Source: Neisseriaceae bacterium TC5R-5 (lineage in GTDB: Bacteria; Pseudomonadota; Gammaproteobacteria; Burkholderiales; Chromobacteriaceae). From it: DNA of 64,000 bases. The stretch spans positions 418 through 64,417 of the forward strand of contig JACCFC020000017.1 in assembly GCA_020830965.2 (NCBI GenBank), in the 5' to 3' direction. Shown piece by piece: positions 36,823 through 44,850 of the stretch. The position numbers and the translations under genes were made by a program. The first letter of the stretch is position 1. Each line of letters starts with the position of its first letter. Below the pieces are notes generated by a model. It worked only from the letters and a program-made list of their open reading frames with translations, searched no databases and was not told the DNA's origin.

Positions 36823-37449
36823 ATGAGCACACCCACCCTCTATGGCAACCCGCGCTCTGGTCATAGCTATAAGGTTCGTCTGGCACTGCAGCTGGCCGCT
36901 ATTGAGCATAACTATGTCTGCATCGATTTAAGCGTGCCACGCAAACAGCGCCCCACTAACTTCCGTGCCGTCAGTCGTTTTGGTGAGGTGCCGGTACTGG
37001 TAGTCGCAAAGAATACACTCTGCCAATCCAATGCTATTTTGCAATGGCTGGCCGAACACTACCCCAAACTGGCTGTTCCCGAGGAGCAACAAGCGGTGGT
37101 ACGAGAATGGCTATCATGGGAAAGCAATCGTATTGGCTTTTCTGTCTCCAACCTACGTTACTCTCTAACCATGAAAGCTGCCCCCACTCCAGTCAATCAT
37201 TGGTTGGCAGAACGTGCCTGTGCTGATCTGGACACCTTGAATCAGGTGCTGAGCACACAAAAATTCCTGGCTGGCCAGCACTTCAGTATTGCCGATATTG
37301 CTAATAGCGCCTACCTATGGTGGCTGGCCGATGCAGGGCTGGCTATTGCTGACTGGCCTAATGTGCAAAGCTGGCTGGCACGTATTGCCGCGCAACAACG
37401 CTGGCAGCATCCCGACCAACTGATGATCGACCCAAGCGCCAGCGCCTGA
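36823..37449 (+). CDS. Glutathione S-transferase family protein
   Basis: A 208-residue protein with an N-terminal thioredoxin-like domain (LYGNPRSGHSYKVRLALQL; Ser12 as likely thiol-activating residue), the glutathione-contact motif GEVPVL with QSNAILQWLAEHY, and an all-alpha C-terminal domain with FSIADIANSAYLWW. The physiological substrate is not evident. It lies 50 bases after the dehydrogenase gene and only one base before the FAD-oxidase gene. Confidence 0.88.
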   Translation: MSTPTLYGNPRSGHSYKVRLALQLAAIEHNYVCIDLSVPRKQRPTNFRAVSRFGEVPVLVVAKNTLCQSNAILQWLAEHYPKLAVPEEQQAVVREWLSWESNRIGFSVSNLRYSLTMKAAPTPVNHWLAERACADLDTLNQVLSTQKFLAGQHFSIADIANSAYLWWLADAGLAIADWPNVQSWLARIAAQQRWQHPDQLMIDPSASA

Positions 37450-37450
37450 T

Positions 37451-38905
37451 ATGCCGACCTTTCTCTCTGAGTTAAGTACACTGCTAGGTGAGCGCTACCT
37501 GCTCCGCCAGCCCGCCGACACCGCACCATATAGCTTGGACTGGCGTCAGCGCTACCAGGGCAAACCTTTGGCTGTGGCCTTACCAGGTAGCGTGGAGCAA
37601 GTAGCCGCACTGGTTAAACTGTGTCAGCGACATCAGGTTGCCATCGTGCCGCAGGGCGGTAATACCTCCACCTGCGGTGCGGCAACGCCGGATGATTCGG
37701 GGCAGCAGCTAATTGTCTGCCTACGGCGCCTGCAGCAGATACGGCAACTTGATGCGGCCAACCACACACTCACTGTGGAAGCAGGGGCGACACTGCTGGA
37801 AGTACAGCAGGCAGCCCAGGCCGCCGGCTACCTGTTTCCGCTCTCTCTCGCTTCCGAAGGCAGTTGCCAAATTGGCGGTAATCTCTCCACCAATGCTGGC
37901 GGGGTGGCGGTACTACGCTACGGCACCATGCGCGAGCTCACATTAGGGCTGGAGGTAGTCTTGCCTAATGGAGAAATTCTGCATGCCTTATCAGGCCTGC
38001 GCAAAGACACCACCGGCCTCGACCTCAAGCAATTATTCATTGGTGCTGAAGGGCAACTGGGCTTGATCACGGCTGCCACGCTAAAACTATTCGCCCTCCC
38101 CAGTGCCCATGCCACCGCACTGCTAGGCGTGAATGATATGGATGCCGCCATTAACTGTTTGAACGGGCTACGTCAGGCATTTGGCGAGCGTCTCAGCTCT
38201 TTTGAGGTGATCAGCCACAGCTGTCAGCAAGTCATTACCCGCCATCGCCCTGGGCAACTGCCCTTTACTGCCCCCTGGCTACTGCTGATAGAGCTGGCCG
38301 ACAGTGGCAACAACATCTTGCTCAACGAACAGCTAGTTAACTGGCTGGCTAGACAAAATAACATCCTGGATGGCGTCATTGCTCAAAGTGAGGCCGAGCG
38401 ACGCAAATTGTGGCAACTGCGCGAAGAAATTTCCGAGCTACAAAAACAGGATGGCCCCAGTATTAAGCACGATATCGCAGTACCCACATCCGCGCTGCCG
38501 GCTTTTGTCCGTGACTGTGCGGCTGCCTTGCAAGCCGCTTTCCCTAGTGTGCGCATCGTCGCTTTTGGCCATGCTGGCGATGGTAATCTGCATTACAACG
38601 TCAGTTTCACTCGCCCGGGTAATACGCAATTATTTGATGATGAAAACACGGTCAATGAACTGGTGTATGAGCAGGTTTATCGTGTCGGAGGAACGTTGGC
38701 AGCAGAGCATGGTATTGGTCAGCTCAAACGGCACTGGCTGGAGCGTTATAAAGATCCGCAGGCCTTGACTCTTATGCGCCTAGTAAAACAGGCATGGGAT
38801 CCACAGGGGCTCATGAATCCCGGTAAATGGTTGTCATCCCATCCTCTGGGTAAAGAGGATCTTGGTTTTTGCGCCAATACTCGCTCCCTACCACCTCAGG
38901 GATAG
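37451..38905 (+). CDS. FAD-linked dehydrogenase, D-2-hydroxyglutarate dehydrogenase type
   Basis: A 484-residue vanillyl-alcohol-oxidase-fold flavoprotein. FAD contacts are in VPQGGNTSTCGAA and ASEGSCQIGGNLSTNAGG. The C-terminal domain has the GHAGDGNLHYNV motif and AAEHGIGQLKR, typical of the GlcD/D-2-hydroxyglutarate/D-lactate branch. It likely oxidises a D-2-hydroxyacid and passes electrons on to a flavoprotein or quinone. With a Sad-like enzyme upstream, 4-hydroxybutyrate or 2-hydroxyglutarate metabolism is plausible. Its end overlaps the convergent fimbrial adhesin gene by 10 bases. Confidence 0.85.
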   Translation: MPTFLSELSTLLGERYLLRQPADTAPYSLDWRQRYQGKPLAVALPGSVEQVAALVKLCQRHQVAIVPQGGNTSTCGAATPDDSGQQLIVCLRRLQQIRQLDAANHTLTVEAGATLLEVQQAAQAAGYLFPLSLASEGSCQIGGNLSTNAGGVAVLRYGTMRELTLGLEVVLPNGEILHALSGLRKDTTGLDLKQLFIGAEGQLGLITAATLKLFALPSAHATALLGVNDMDAAINCLNGLRQAFGERLSSFEVISHSCQQVITRHRPGQLPFTAPWLLLIELADSGNNILLNEQLVNWLARQNNILDGVIAQSEAERRKLWQLREEISELQKQDGPSIKHDIAVPTSALPAFVRDCAAALQAAFPSVRIVAFGHAGDGNLHYNVSFTRPGNTQLFDDENTVNELVYEQVYRVGGTLAAEHGIGQLKRHWLERYKDPQALTLMRLVKQAWDPQGLMNPGKWLSSHPLGKEDLGFCANTRSLPPQG

Positions 38906-39975
38906 GCTAATGTGAATTTCGCCTGTCCATGGATAAGGCCAGCCGTCGGTGCCATCGCTGTGTTTTGGATATAACGGACACAAAGTGGCACCGTCACCAC
39001 TTGGCTACCATTGGCTACGGTGGCAATATCCATCGCCACATCATTCAAAGGCATGTCGGTAGCACAATCACTATGACGCCTCAGTTGCAAACGCACATTT
39101 TGAGCAATCGTCCCTGCGGCAGGATTCAAAATGCCAATACTGCTATTGGAACCGCCAACATCATGCATCTTCAATTGCAGTGCGCCCCCGCTACCTTCGC
39201 AATTCGCCACAAGATTGAAAGGCTTATTGCCAGCAGAGGAATGATTGCCGGCAAAATCGCTGACACTTACCACTGGCAGCGTGACGGTAAAATCACGGGA
39301 ACCCACCGCGACATCACAGGTAGCCGCTGCCTTTGGGCTAATGCTGCCACCACTACCAAACACAAAATGATAGAAAGTGCCTTTAGCTAACCTTGTCGGC
39401 GCAGAAATATAAATCGATCCCACTGTTCCTGACAGCGTTCCTGCGGTTACAGCCGAACTGGTTTTAATCAAGGAGAATTTAACCACCCCTCCTATTTCTG
39501 TGAGCACGCTAGAGGCGTTTTTCTCAGCAAGAGAAGGGAAATGAAGAAAGATGGGAAACGGTGTGCCGGCACCATAGCCTCCTGCATTCTGGCGGAGCGA
39601 AATGATGACCCCAATACCGGGAACATTGGTGCTATAAGCAACTGTTCCATTATAAATGCCTCTAACCCCGGACATATCGTAACTTACGCCAGACGCATTC
39701 GCAGGACAGCGCATAGTGAAATCATTGGCTAGCGCAGTAGCCAGACTTAGATCTGTCTCCCACGTCGCTAAAATACTGCCTAGCGGCAGATTAGGATCAA
39801 CACTAATGGGCCTTACCGGGAGGATGTAGTTCAACGGGCCACCCGCGAAATCCTTGTTGGTGTTCAAGATATGATTGACACAAGTATTATCAGCCAAGGG
39901 TGACGACGTAGCACTAGCAGCAAAGAGCGTCACTTGCATGAGGCATCCCACTATAAGCATGATATTTTTGAACAT
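38896..39975 (-). CDS. Fimbrial tip adhesin-like subunit (chaperone/usher)
   Basis: A 359-residue exported protein. A signal peptide (MLIVGCLMQVTLFAASA) begins at the ATG at 39975, preceded by AAAGGCG. The C-terminal half, from about TCDVAVGSRDFTVTLP, is a pilin domain with paired cysteines ending in the donor-strand-type motif GLIHGQAKFTLAYP, as in fimbrial subunits. The N-terminal half (about residues 25-210) is a separate domain, so the protein has the two-domain layout of tip adhesins such as FimH. It is the last gene of the operon. The receptor is unknown. Confidence 0.8.
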   Translation of the reverse strand: MFKNIMLIVGCLMQVTLFAASATSSPLADNTCVNHILNTNKDFAGGPLNYILPVRPISVDPNLPLGSILATWETDLSLATALANDFTMRCPANASGVSYDMSGVRGIYNGTVAYSTNVPGIGVIISLRQNAGGYGAGTPFPIFLHFPSLAEKNASSVLTEIGGVVKFSLIKTSSAVTAGTLSGTVGSIYISAPTRLAKGTFYHFVFGSGGSISPKAAATCDVAVGSRDFTVTLPVVSVSDFAGNHSSAGNKPFNLVANCEGSGGALQLKMHDVGGSNSSIGILNPAAGTIAQNVRLQLRRHSDCATDMPLNDVAMDIATVANGSQVVTVPLCVRYIQNTAMAPTAGLIHGQAKFTLAYP

Positions 39976-40106
39976 TATCGCCTTTGATATTTTAAATAAC
40001 TTAACAAAACAGCCATTAAATATCAATGGCATAATAAATACCCACAAGTTCGTGGCAGGCTGAGCCAGCAGCAGATCTATGCTGATACACTTTAACCGTT
40101 ATTTGA

Positions 40107-42740
40107 CTACGTTTGCGGGGCGAGTTGAGCAGCATTCACACACACTGCTTCCAACTGCATAGCCCTGCCTATCTTGTCTTGAGCAGGTAATTGATAGTGA
40201 ATAAAACATTGTTCGCCAGGCTTGCTTCCCCAACGCACAGTCAGTCTGCCCTGATCCGCAACATCACGAAGGTATAACTGGCTGGCTTGACCAACCACGC
40301 CACGGATTTGACCTTGAGGATCGACAACTTCGGCACCAAACCGTAGCGGTATGCCCTGCTCATCCACAGCGTGGATTAATAGTGCCCTGCCACTCTGTGT
40401 TTCAAACTTCATTTTCACAATAGCCCCCGCATAAGGTACTTTCCGCTGGCTAGTGGACTTAAACTCGATATCGTCACTCGAACCTTCTGGATCGACCTCT
40501 ATGGTATTAAAACGGTAGGGAGTAAGATAAGGCACCACCGCGTAGCCACTGCTATTGATGCGAATATTGTTTGAGCCGCCAATTTTTGCGCCACTCGCTC
40601 CTGGCGCTTCCACTAAAGCGATGGTGTCACCGGTTTGCTGACTCAATGTCAGCCCACCAGAGTGAATAACCACACTCCCGAGCAAGCCAACACTGGCACT
40701 GCGGAAATCCCGACCCTCACTATATGAGACGCTGCTCGTGGCATAGCGATTACGATACTGCCCACTGAGCCCAGCACTCATCCCTCCGATACTATTTTGG
40801 CTATAAGACACCCCATAGCTGAGCGCCTGATCCTGACCCAGGCTGCCACTTAAATAAGCTTGCTGGCTATTATTGCCGCCTCCCTGGCTCGTGTTTACAG
40901 CCAAGAGCGGGGAGCCTGGCTCTGCGCCAAGCGGTAGAGAAAAGGTCAAAAAATACTGCGTGCTGGTTCTTTGCGAACTGTTCAGTGTGCGACTGCTGGA
41001 AATGCTCATTGAAACAGGGCCAAAGCTGCGACTGTAACCCAGTTGGTAATCAAAATTGGTTCCAGCATTGTCCGCCAGTTGGTTTGAAGTGGCACTGATA
41101 AAGAAACTACCCAAATGATCAGGTAGCACTTGATTAACGCTAAGCGTCATTTGTTGCTTAATATTTGCCAACGGCACCAGATTGGCATCCTCAACATTAC
41201 TGTAAGCAATAGCACGAGTTACCAAAGCTTGACTTAAACCAAGATAGCCTGAAGAAGTATGACGAACTCCTGTCAAGGCAATATAGGTGCTGGTTGTTAG
41301 CAACTGCTTGCTATAACTGAGCCGCAGCCGTTGTCCTTGCATTGTATTGAACCGGCGAGGCAGCAAAGTTTTAGCATGCGTGATATCTGCTGAAAATGCG
41401 CCAACCGGGGTATTCAAAGCTAAACCGACTAAACCGGCGCGATAACCCTCACTCAACTGCAAACCAGCATAACTGGTTAACAGATTGTTAAGGCCGCGTT
41501 GCCATGTTCCCTGCGTAAGCCACGGCTTACTATCAAGCCCGCGAATCAAAACCTGGCCAGCGCTCATGCTGTAACGAATGGCAGCGGGACGGAGCAGTTG
41601 GGCAACCGAGGCAAACGGTACCGTAAACTCATGCTGGAAGCCATTGGCTTCAGTAATGAGCACACGTAAGTTCCCACTACTGCCCGTTGCCGATAAATCG
41701 GTAATTTCAAATGGCCCAGGAGAGACCGTGGTTTGTCTTAGCAGGAAACCGTTTTGCCAGATTTCCACCTTGGCATTGCTATTAGCTACTCCACGAACAA
41801 TCGGCGCATAACCACGCAAGGAGTCTGGCAGCATTCGGTCATCCGATGACAGGTCGACCCCTCGATATGCGGTGCTATCGAAAAACTCACCGCTGGTATT
41901 ACTCTCACCAAATAATAATTTAGCGTGCCAATCGGCAATAGGGTAAGTTGCGTAAGTATTAATATTCTGCCAATTAATATCTCCACCGGTCCGAATACTG
42001 CTAGAAGAATTATGCCGCCATTGCCATGACCCGGTATTAATCCCTGCATTTATTCCTAAAAAGCCAGAGCTGCTAGTGTCGCTTGCTTCACCACCTCTTG
42101 TGGTAAAAGCATTAATGCTATAACTTAAAAAACCCGCTGTTACGCCGTGATCCCATAATTTTGGATCAACATAACCATCAATAGTTTTTTTCATCGCCGC
42201 TTGGGGTATAGAGAGCATTAATTTTTGCTGCCCAAAATCGTAAATTACCGTGGCATACGGAATACGACTATCCAGTGACAAACAGCGTTCTACATCATCA
42301 GCGCTATTCAGATCAACAGTATCAATACCAAAATCATTAAGTTGTAATAAAGTAAAGCAAGGCTGAGCGTAGTTAGGGTTTATCTCTGTGGCAACAAAGA
42401 CAATATCGACATGTGCTTGAAATTTATTATTAACATAAATATCAAGATCATATGTACCAGCAGATATTGGATTACTTTTTTCAAAATTTGACAAATCAAC
42501 ATCATTGCCACCAGATAAAAAAGAAGGGTTAAATTTTACTGTCTGAGGATCATTTTTTATAATAGTCAAATCTGGCGATATAAACAAAGACGAAGAACTT
42601 GCCTCTGCCATTTTATCTAAGATATCTGCAGCATAGACATATTGAGCAAACATGCTTGCTACACTTAAAATAATGTGACGTATTAAAAATATTAAATATT
42701 TTAATAATTTATGTGAAAGTGCAGTAGTCAATGAGGTCAA
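40107..42740 (-). CDS. Outer-membrane usher (FimD/PapC family)
   Basis: An 877-residue usher. After a signal sequence come the N-terminal periplasmic domain (FNPSFLSGGNDVDLSNFE), the 24-strand barrel with GYAPIVRGVANSNAKVEIWQNG in the plug region (key words APIVRG and KVEIWQNG), and C-terminal domains with a Cys pair (CFIHYQLP ... CVN). Length is normal for the family. It forms the secretion pore and assembles chaperone-delivered subunits. It is flanked by chaperone and adhesin genes. Confidence 0.94.
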   Translation of the reverse strand: MTSLTTALSHKLLKYLIFLIRHIILSVASMFAQYVYAADILDKMAEASSSSLFISPDLTIIKNDPQTVKFNPSFLSGGNDVDLSNFEKSNPISAGTYDLDIYVNNKFQAHVDIVFVATEINPNYAQPCFTLLQLNDFGIDTVDLNSADDVERCLSLDSRIPYATVIYDFGQQKLMLSIPQAAMKKTIDGYVDPKLWDHGVTAGFLSYSINAFTTRGGEASDTSSSGFLGINAGINTGSWQWRHNSSSSIRTGGDINWQNINTYATYPIADWHAKLLFGESNTSGEFFDSTAYRGVDLSSDDRMLPDSLRGYAPIVRGVANSNAKVEIWQNGFLLRQTTVSPGPFEITDLSATGSSGNLRVLITEANGFQHEFTVPFASVAQLLRPAAIRYSMSAGQVLIRGLDSKPWLTQGTWQRGLNNLLTSYAGLQLSEGYRAGLVGLALNTPVGAFSADITHAKTLLPRRFNTMQGQRLRLSYSKQLLTTSTYIALTGVRHTSSGYLGLSQALVTRAIAYSNVEDANLVPLANIKQQMTLSVNQVLPDHLGSFFISATSNQLADNAGTNFDYQLGYSRSFGPVSMSISSSRTLNSSQRTSTQYFLTFSLPLGAEPGSPLLAVNTSQGGGNNSQQAYLSGSLGQDQALSYGVSYSQNSIGGMSAGLSGQYRNRYATSSVSYSEGRDFRSASVGLLGSVVIHSGGLTLSQQTGDTIALVEAPGASGAKIGGSNNIRINSSGYAVVPYLTPYRFNTIEVDPEGSSDDIEFKSTSQRKVPYAGAIVKMKFETQSGRALLIHAVDEQGIPLRFGAEVVDPQGQIRGVVGQASQLYLRDVADQGRLTVRWGSKPGEQCFIHYQLPAQDKIGRAMQLEAVCVNAAQLAPQT

Positions 42741-42804
42741 TATTTAATTATTAGGTTGATTATCACTTAAGAAACCACAATAAAAATTCATCATTATAAA
42801 ATCA

Positions 42805-43539
42805 TTATTTAGCAAGACTGCTCATCAAGTTTATATAAGCGCCATAATCGTTAATAAAACTAAATCTAACTTCTGCATCAGTAGCTGGTGTTTTTTTTAG
42901 TCCATTCATCACGACAATCATTTTACTAAATGGCTTAATCATTAAATTGCTATTCGCATTTGAAAAAATTTGCGTACCAAGCTTGAGATCAACTTTACCA
43001 AATGAAATATGAAATGGTGTCGGATTCTCACACTCAAGCTTATAAGATCCATCACTATCTGAATGCAAGTGCCAGATTAAAAGCTTAGGTGCTTCTTGTG
43101 AACTACCTGACAAATTTTTAGGTCGGAAAAAAACTTTAATCTGCGTTTTTATCGCCATTTGCAAATAGGGCTGAGAAGCTATTACGCTATCTGGACTAGG
43201 CGGTATTTCCAAAACATTCAACCAGAACACAGACTCACGATCTTGTAGCTGTGGCTGATTGTTATATACCAGACGTAAGGCCTGGCCTTGCTCTGTCTCA
43301 ATCCTGGTAAGCGGCGGCCGCAAAAAGAATGGCGCCTTACTTTGCTCAGGCATTTCGTTTTCACTATCGCTATCAACCCAAGACTGCACCAAAGTTGGTC
43401 TTGGGTTTTTATTTTGCAACTGAACACTAACTTCACGTGCCGTCTCTGGATAAATAACTCTAGTTGTATTAATAACAACACCGGAAATAACAAAATTATT
43501 TATACTTATTAAAGCTATAAACATTAAAAAATACTTCAT
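42805..43539 (-). CDS. Periplasmic fimbrial chaperone (FimC/PapD family)
   Basis: A 244-residue two-Ig-domain chaperone. The start at 43539 gives a compact signal peptide (FLMFIALISINNFVISG). The family block GVVINTTRVIYPETAREVSVQL, summarised as TRVIYPE with the subunit-binding Arg, and VQSWVDSDS follow; FFLRPPLTRIE and the FWLNVLEIPP motif are also conserved. It donates a strand to fimbrial subunits and delivers them to the usher. An upstream in-frame extension gives no signal peptide and is rejected. Confidence 0.93.
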   Translation of the reverse strand: MKYFLMFIALISINNFVISGVVINTTRVIYPETAREVSVQLQNKNPRPTLVQSWVDSDSENEMPEQSKAPFFLRPPLTRIETEQGQALRLVYNNQPQLQDRESVFWLNVLEIPPSPDSVIASQPYLQMAIKTQIKVFFRPKNLSGSSQEAPKLLIWHLHSDSDGSYKLECENPTPFHISFGKVDLKLGTQIFSNANSNLMIKPFSKMIVVMNGLKKTPATDAEVRFSFINDYGAYINLMSSLAK

Positions 43540-43724
43540 TGCTTTTTCGCACACCATCTTTAAATAGTAAAAATATTTGAAATTTTTTTTAACTAAAACT
43601 AGCAAACTGGTTACTCAGAAAAACAAATCATGCCAAAAACATAATAAATTCATCTGAGTCCAGTAAATATATTACTTTATCGAACAACGTAATATAGCCA
43701 AATTATTTCAGCTCTTTTGTATGA

Positions 43725-44276
43725 TTAGTTGTAACTCAACTTATAATTCACCATACTAATCACTGTACCAGGGGTAGGTGTGGCGGTTGTTGGCTTGATA
43801 TAACGTACCCCGTAAATCATTTCGCCAGTTCCGTCCGATGCAATTGGAAAAGCGGTAGCCACACCAGCATCCCCCGGCTTGATAACACTATCGTTACTAG
43901 GATTAAATAATTGCAAATTAACATTAGTGGCAATTCCACCATTATTGATTAACTGGCCGGTAGTTAAATCAGTTTGCGCAGCTAAATAGACAAATTGTGC
44001 ACGCACATTACCAGAAGCTGGTAGACAGTTTTTTACCCCAATACGAAAATTTGATGGCCCAGCAGTAGCCAATGCAGCCGCTCCAAAATTGTTAGCGCTT
44101 ACTGTAGGTAAAGTAACGGTGAAATTACCAGTCGCATCATTGGTAACTTCGCAGGTTGAAGCCGTAACCAAGCCGTTAAACGTAATCACTCCACTATCTG
44201 CTGCATAAGCAATAGAACTAATAGTAGAAATACCGACAGTAGCCAGCAGAGAAAAAGCTGCAGCCATTTTTTTCAT
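43725..44276 (-). CDS. Major fimbrial subunit
   Basis: A 183-residue fimbrillin. A signal peptide (KKMAAAFSLLATVGISTISSIAYA, of which AYA is the cleavage motif) begins at the ATG at 44276, supported by GGAAA upstream; an ATG four codons earlier lacks a ribosome site. The mature protein has GLVTASTCEV with the first Cys, a second Cys in VKNCLPASG, and the C-terminal pattern GTVISMVNYKLSYN expected for donor-strand exchange. First gene of the operon, so probably the main shaft protein. A 185-bp gap before the chaperone may allow differential expression. Confidence 0.9.
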   Translation of the reverse strand: MKKMAAAFSLLATVGISTISSIAYAADSGVITFNGLVTASTCEVTNDATGNFTVTLPTVSANNFGAAALATAGPSNFRIGVKNCLPASGNVRAQFVYLAAQTDLTTGQLINNGGIATNVNLQLFNPSNDSVIKPGDAGVATAFPIASDGTGEMIYGVRYIKPTTATPTPGTVISMVNYKLSYN

Positions 44277-44323
44277 GTTTATTTCCATAGAATTTTAATA
44301 AATAAATAAAAAAGCATCTATTA

Positions 44324-44336
44324 ACGTCAATGACGT
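44324..44336. promoter_or_regulatory. Palindrome upstream of the fimbrial operon
   Basis: ACGTCAATGACGT is a perfect inverted repeat around one central base, 48 bases upstream of the major subunit ATG, followed by CTAAGATG. A dimeric regulator could bind here. No regulator is identified. Confidence 0.4.
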
Positions 44337-44650
44337 CTAAGATGTTAAGAGGATGCCTATCAATACCGGCAAGGCGTGATGCTATACACAAAAATAATTT
44401 TATTCAATGCAAATTGATAATAGCAACGCTAGTTTAATATTTGTTTGTGTAATTTTTTATTGCTACTGTTTATGCAGCGTCAAAAATATTATTAACCTTT
44501 TAAATAACATTAATCTCATTATATTTTTTAAAATCAAGGAAAATAAAAATAAACTACAGACAGCCTCTTAAAATCAGGTTAGCCTTACAGGCTATCAAGT
44601 AAATAATCGAGATTTTTGCTTTGTTAAAATGGTGCGGTACAAATACGTTC

Positions 44651-44752
44651 TAAGAGCGGCTAACAAAACCGCTGATCCAACGTTATACCTCTTCTGTCTG
44701 CGTCGGCGCGCCTCGGCTCAGGTGCTCTTCGAGGTTTTGTTAACGGTTCTAA
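44651..44752. repeat. Complete copy of dispersed element with inverted termini (MITE-like)
   Basis: The 102-bp segment starts TAAGAGCGGCTAACAAAACC and ends with the imperfect inverse GGTTTTGTTAACGGTTCTAA (16 of 20 positions pair). CTAA occurs at both outer edges (44650-44653 and 44749-44752), which could be a 4-bp target duplication like those of IS5-type elements; alternatively GTTC flanks both ends. The internal right part (44696-44752) recurs at 8511-8567, and a solo terminus at 22771. It encodes no protein, so it resembles a miniature non-autonomous element. Confidence 0.6.
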
Positions 44753-44850
44753 GTTCTTCGGGTGGCACAAAAAATTCCATACAGTTCATCATTTTGTCAA
44801 AAACATGACTGATAATAGGGGGTCATTCTGACAAACTGAAATAGGTAAGC

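Larger units (their letters stand above)
44277..44850. other. Intergenic region between fimbrial operon and cpdB
   Basis: About 570 bp with no gene. The left half is AT-rich and must contain the fimbrial promoter; it holds a 13-bp palindrome at 44324-44336. The right part holds the complete copy of the dispersed element (44651-44752). AGGT lies just before the cpdB start. Confidence 0.6.

Noticed and set aside
37451-38905. Second D-lactate dehydrogenase
   Set aside because: It has the GlcD-type C-terminal HAGDGNLHYN and differs from the Dld-type protein at 49150-50919; a D-2-hydroxyglutarate-type label is safer.
38929-39390. Plus-strand frame of 153 codons opposite the fimbrial adhesin
   Set aside because: Shadow of the reverse-strand subunit with signal peptide and pilin domain; His-rich composition typical of antisense.
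44277-44650. Invertible promoter switch for fimbriae
   Set aside because: No pair of inverted repeats at a suitable distance and no recombinase gene was found.
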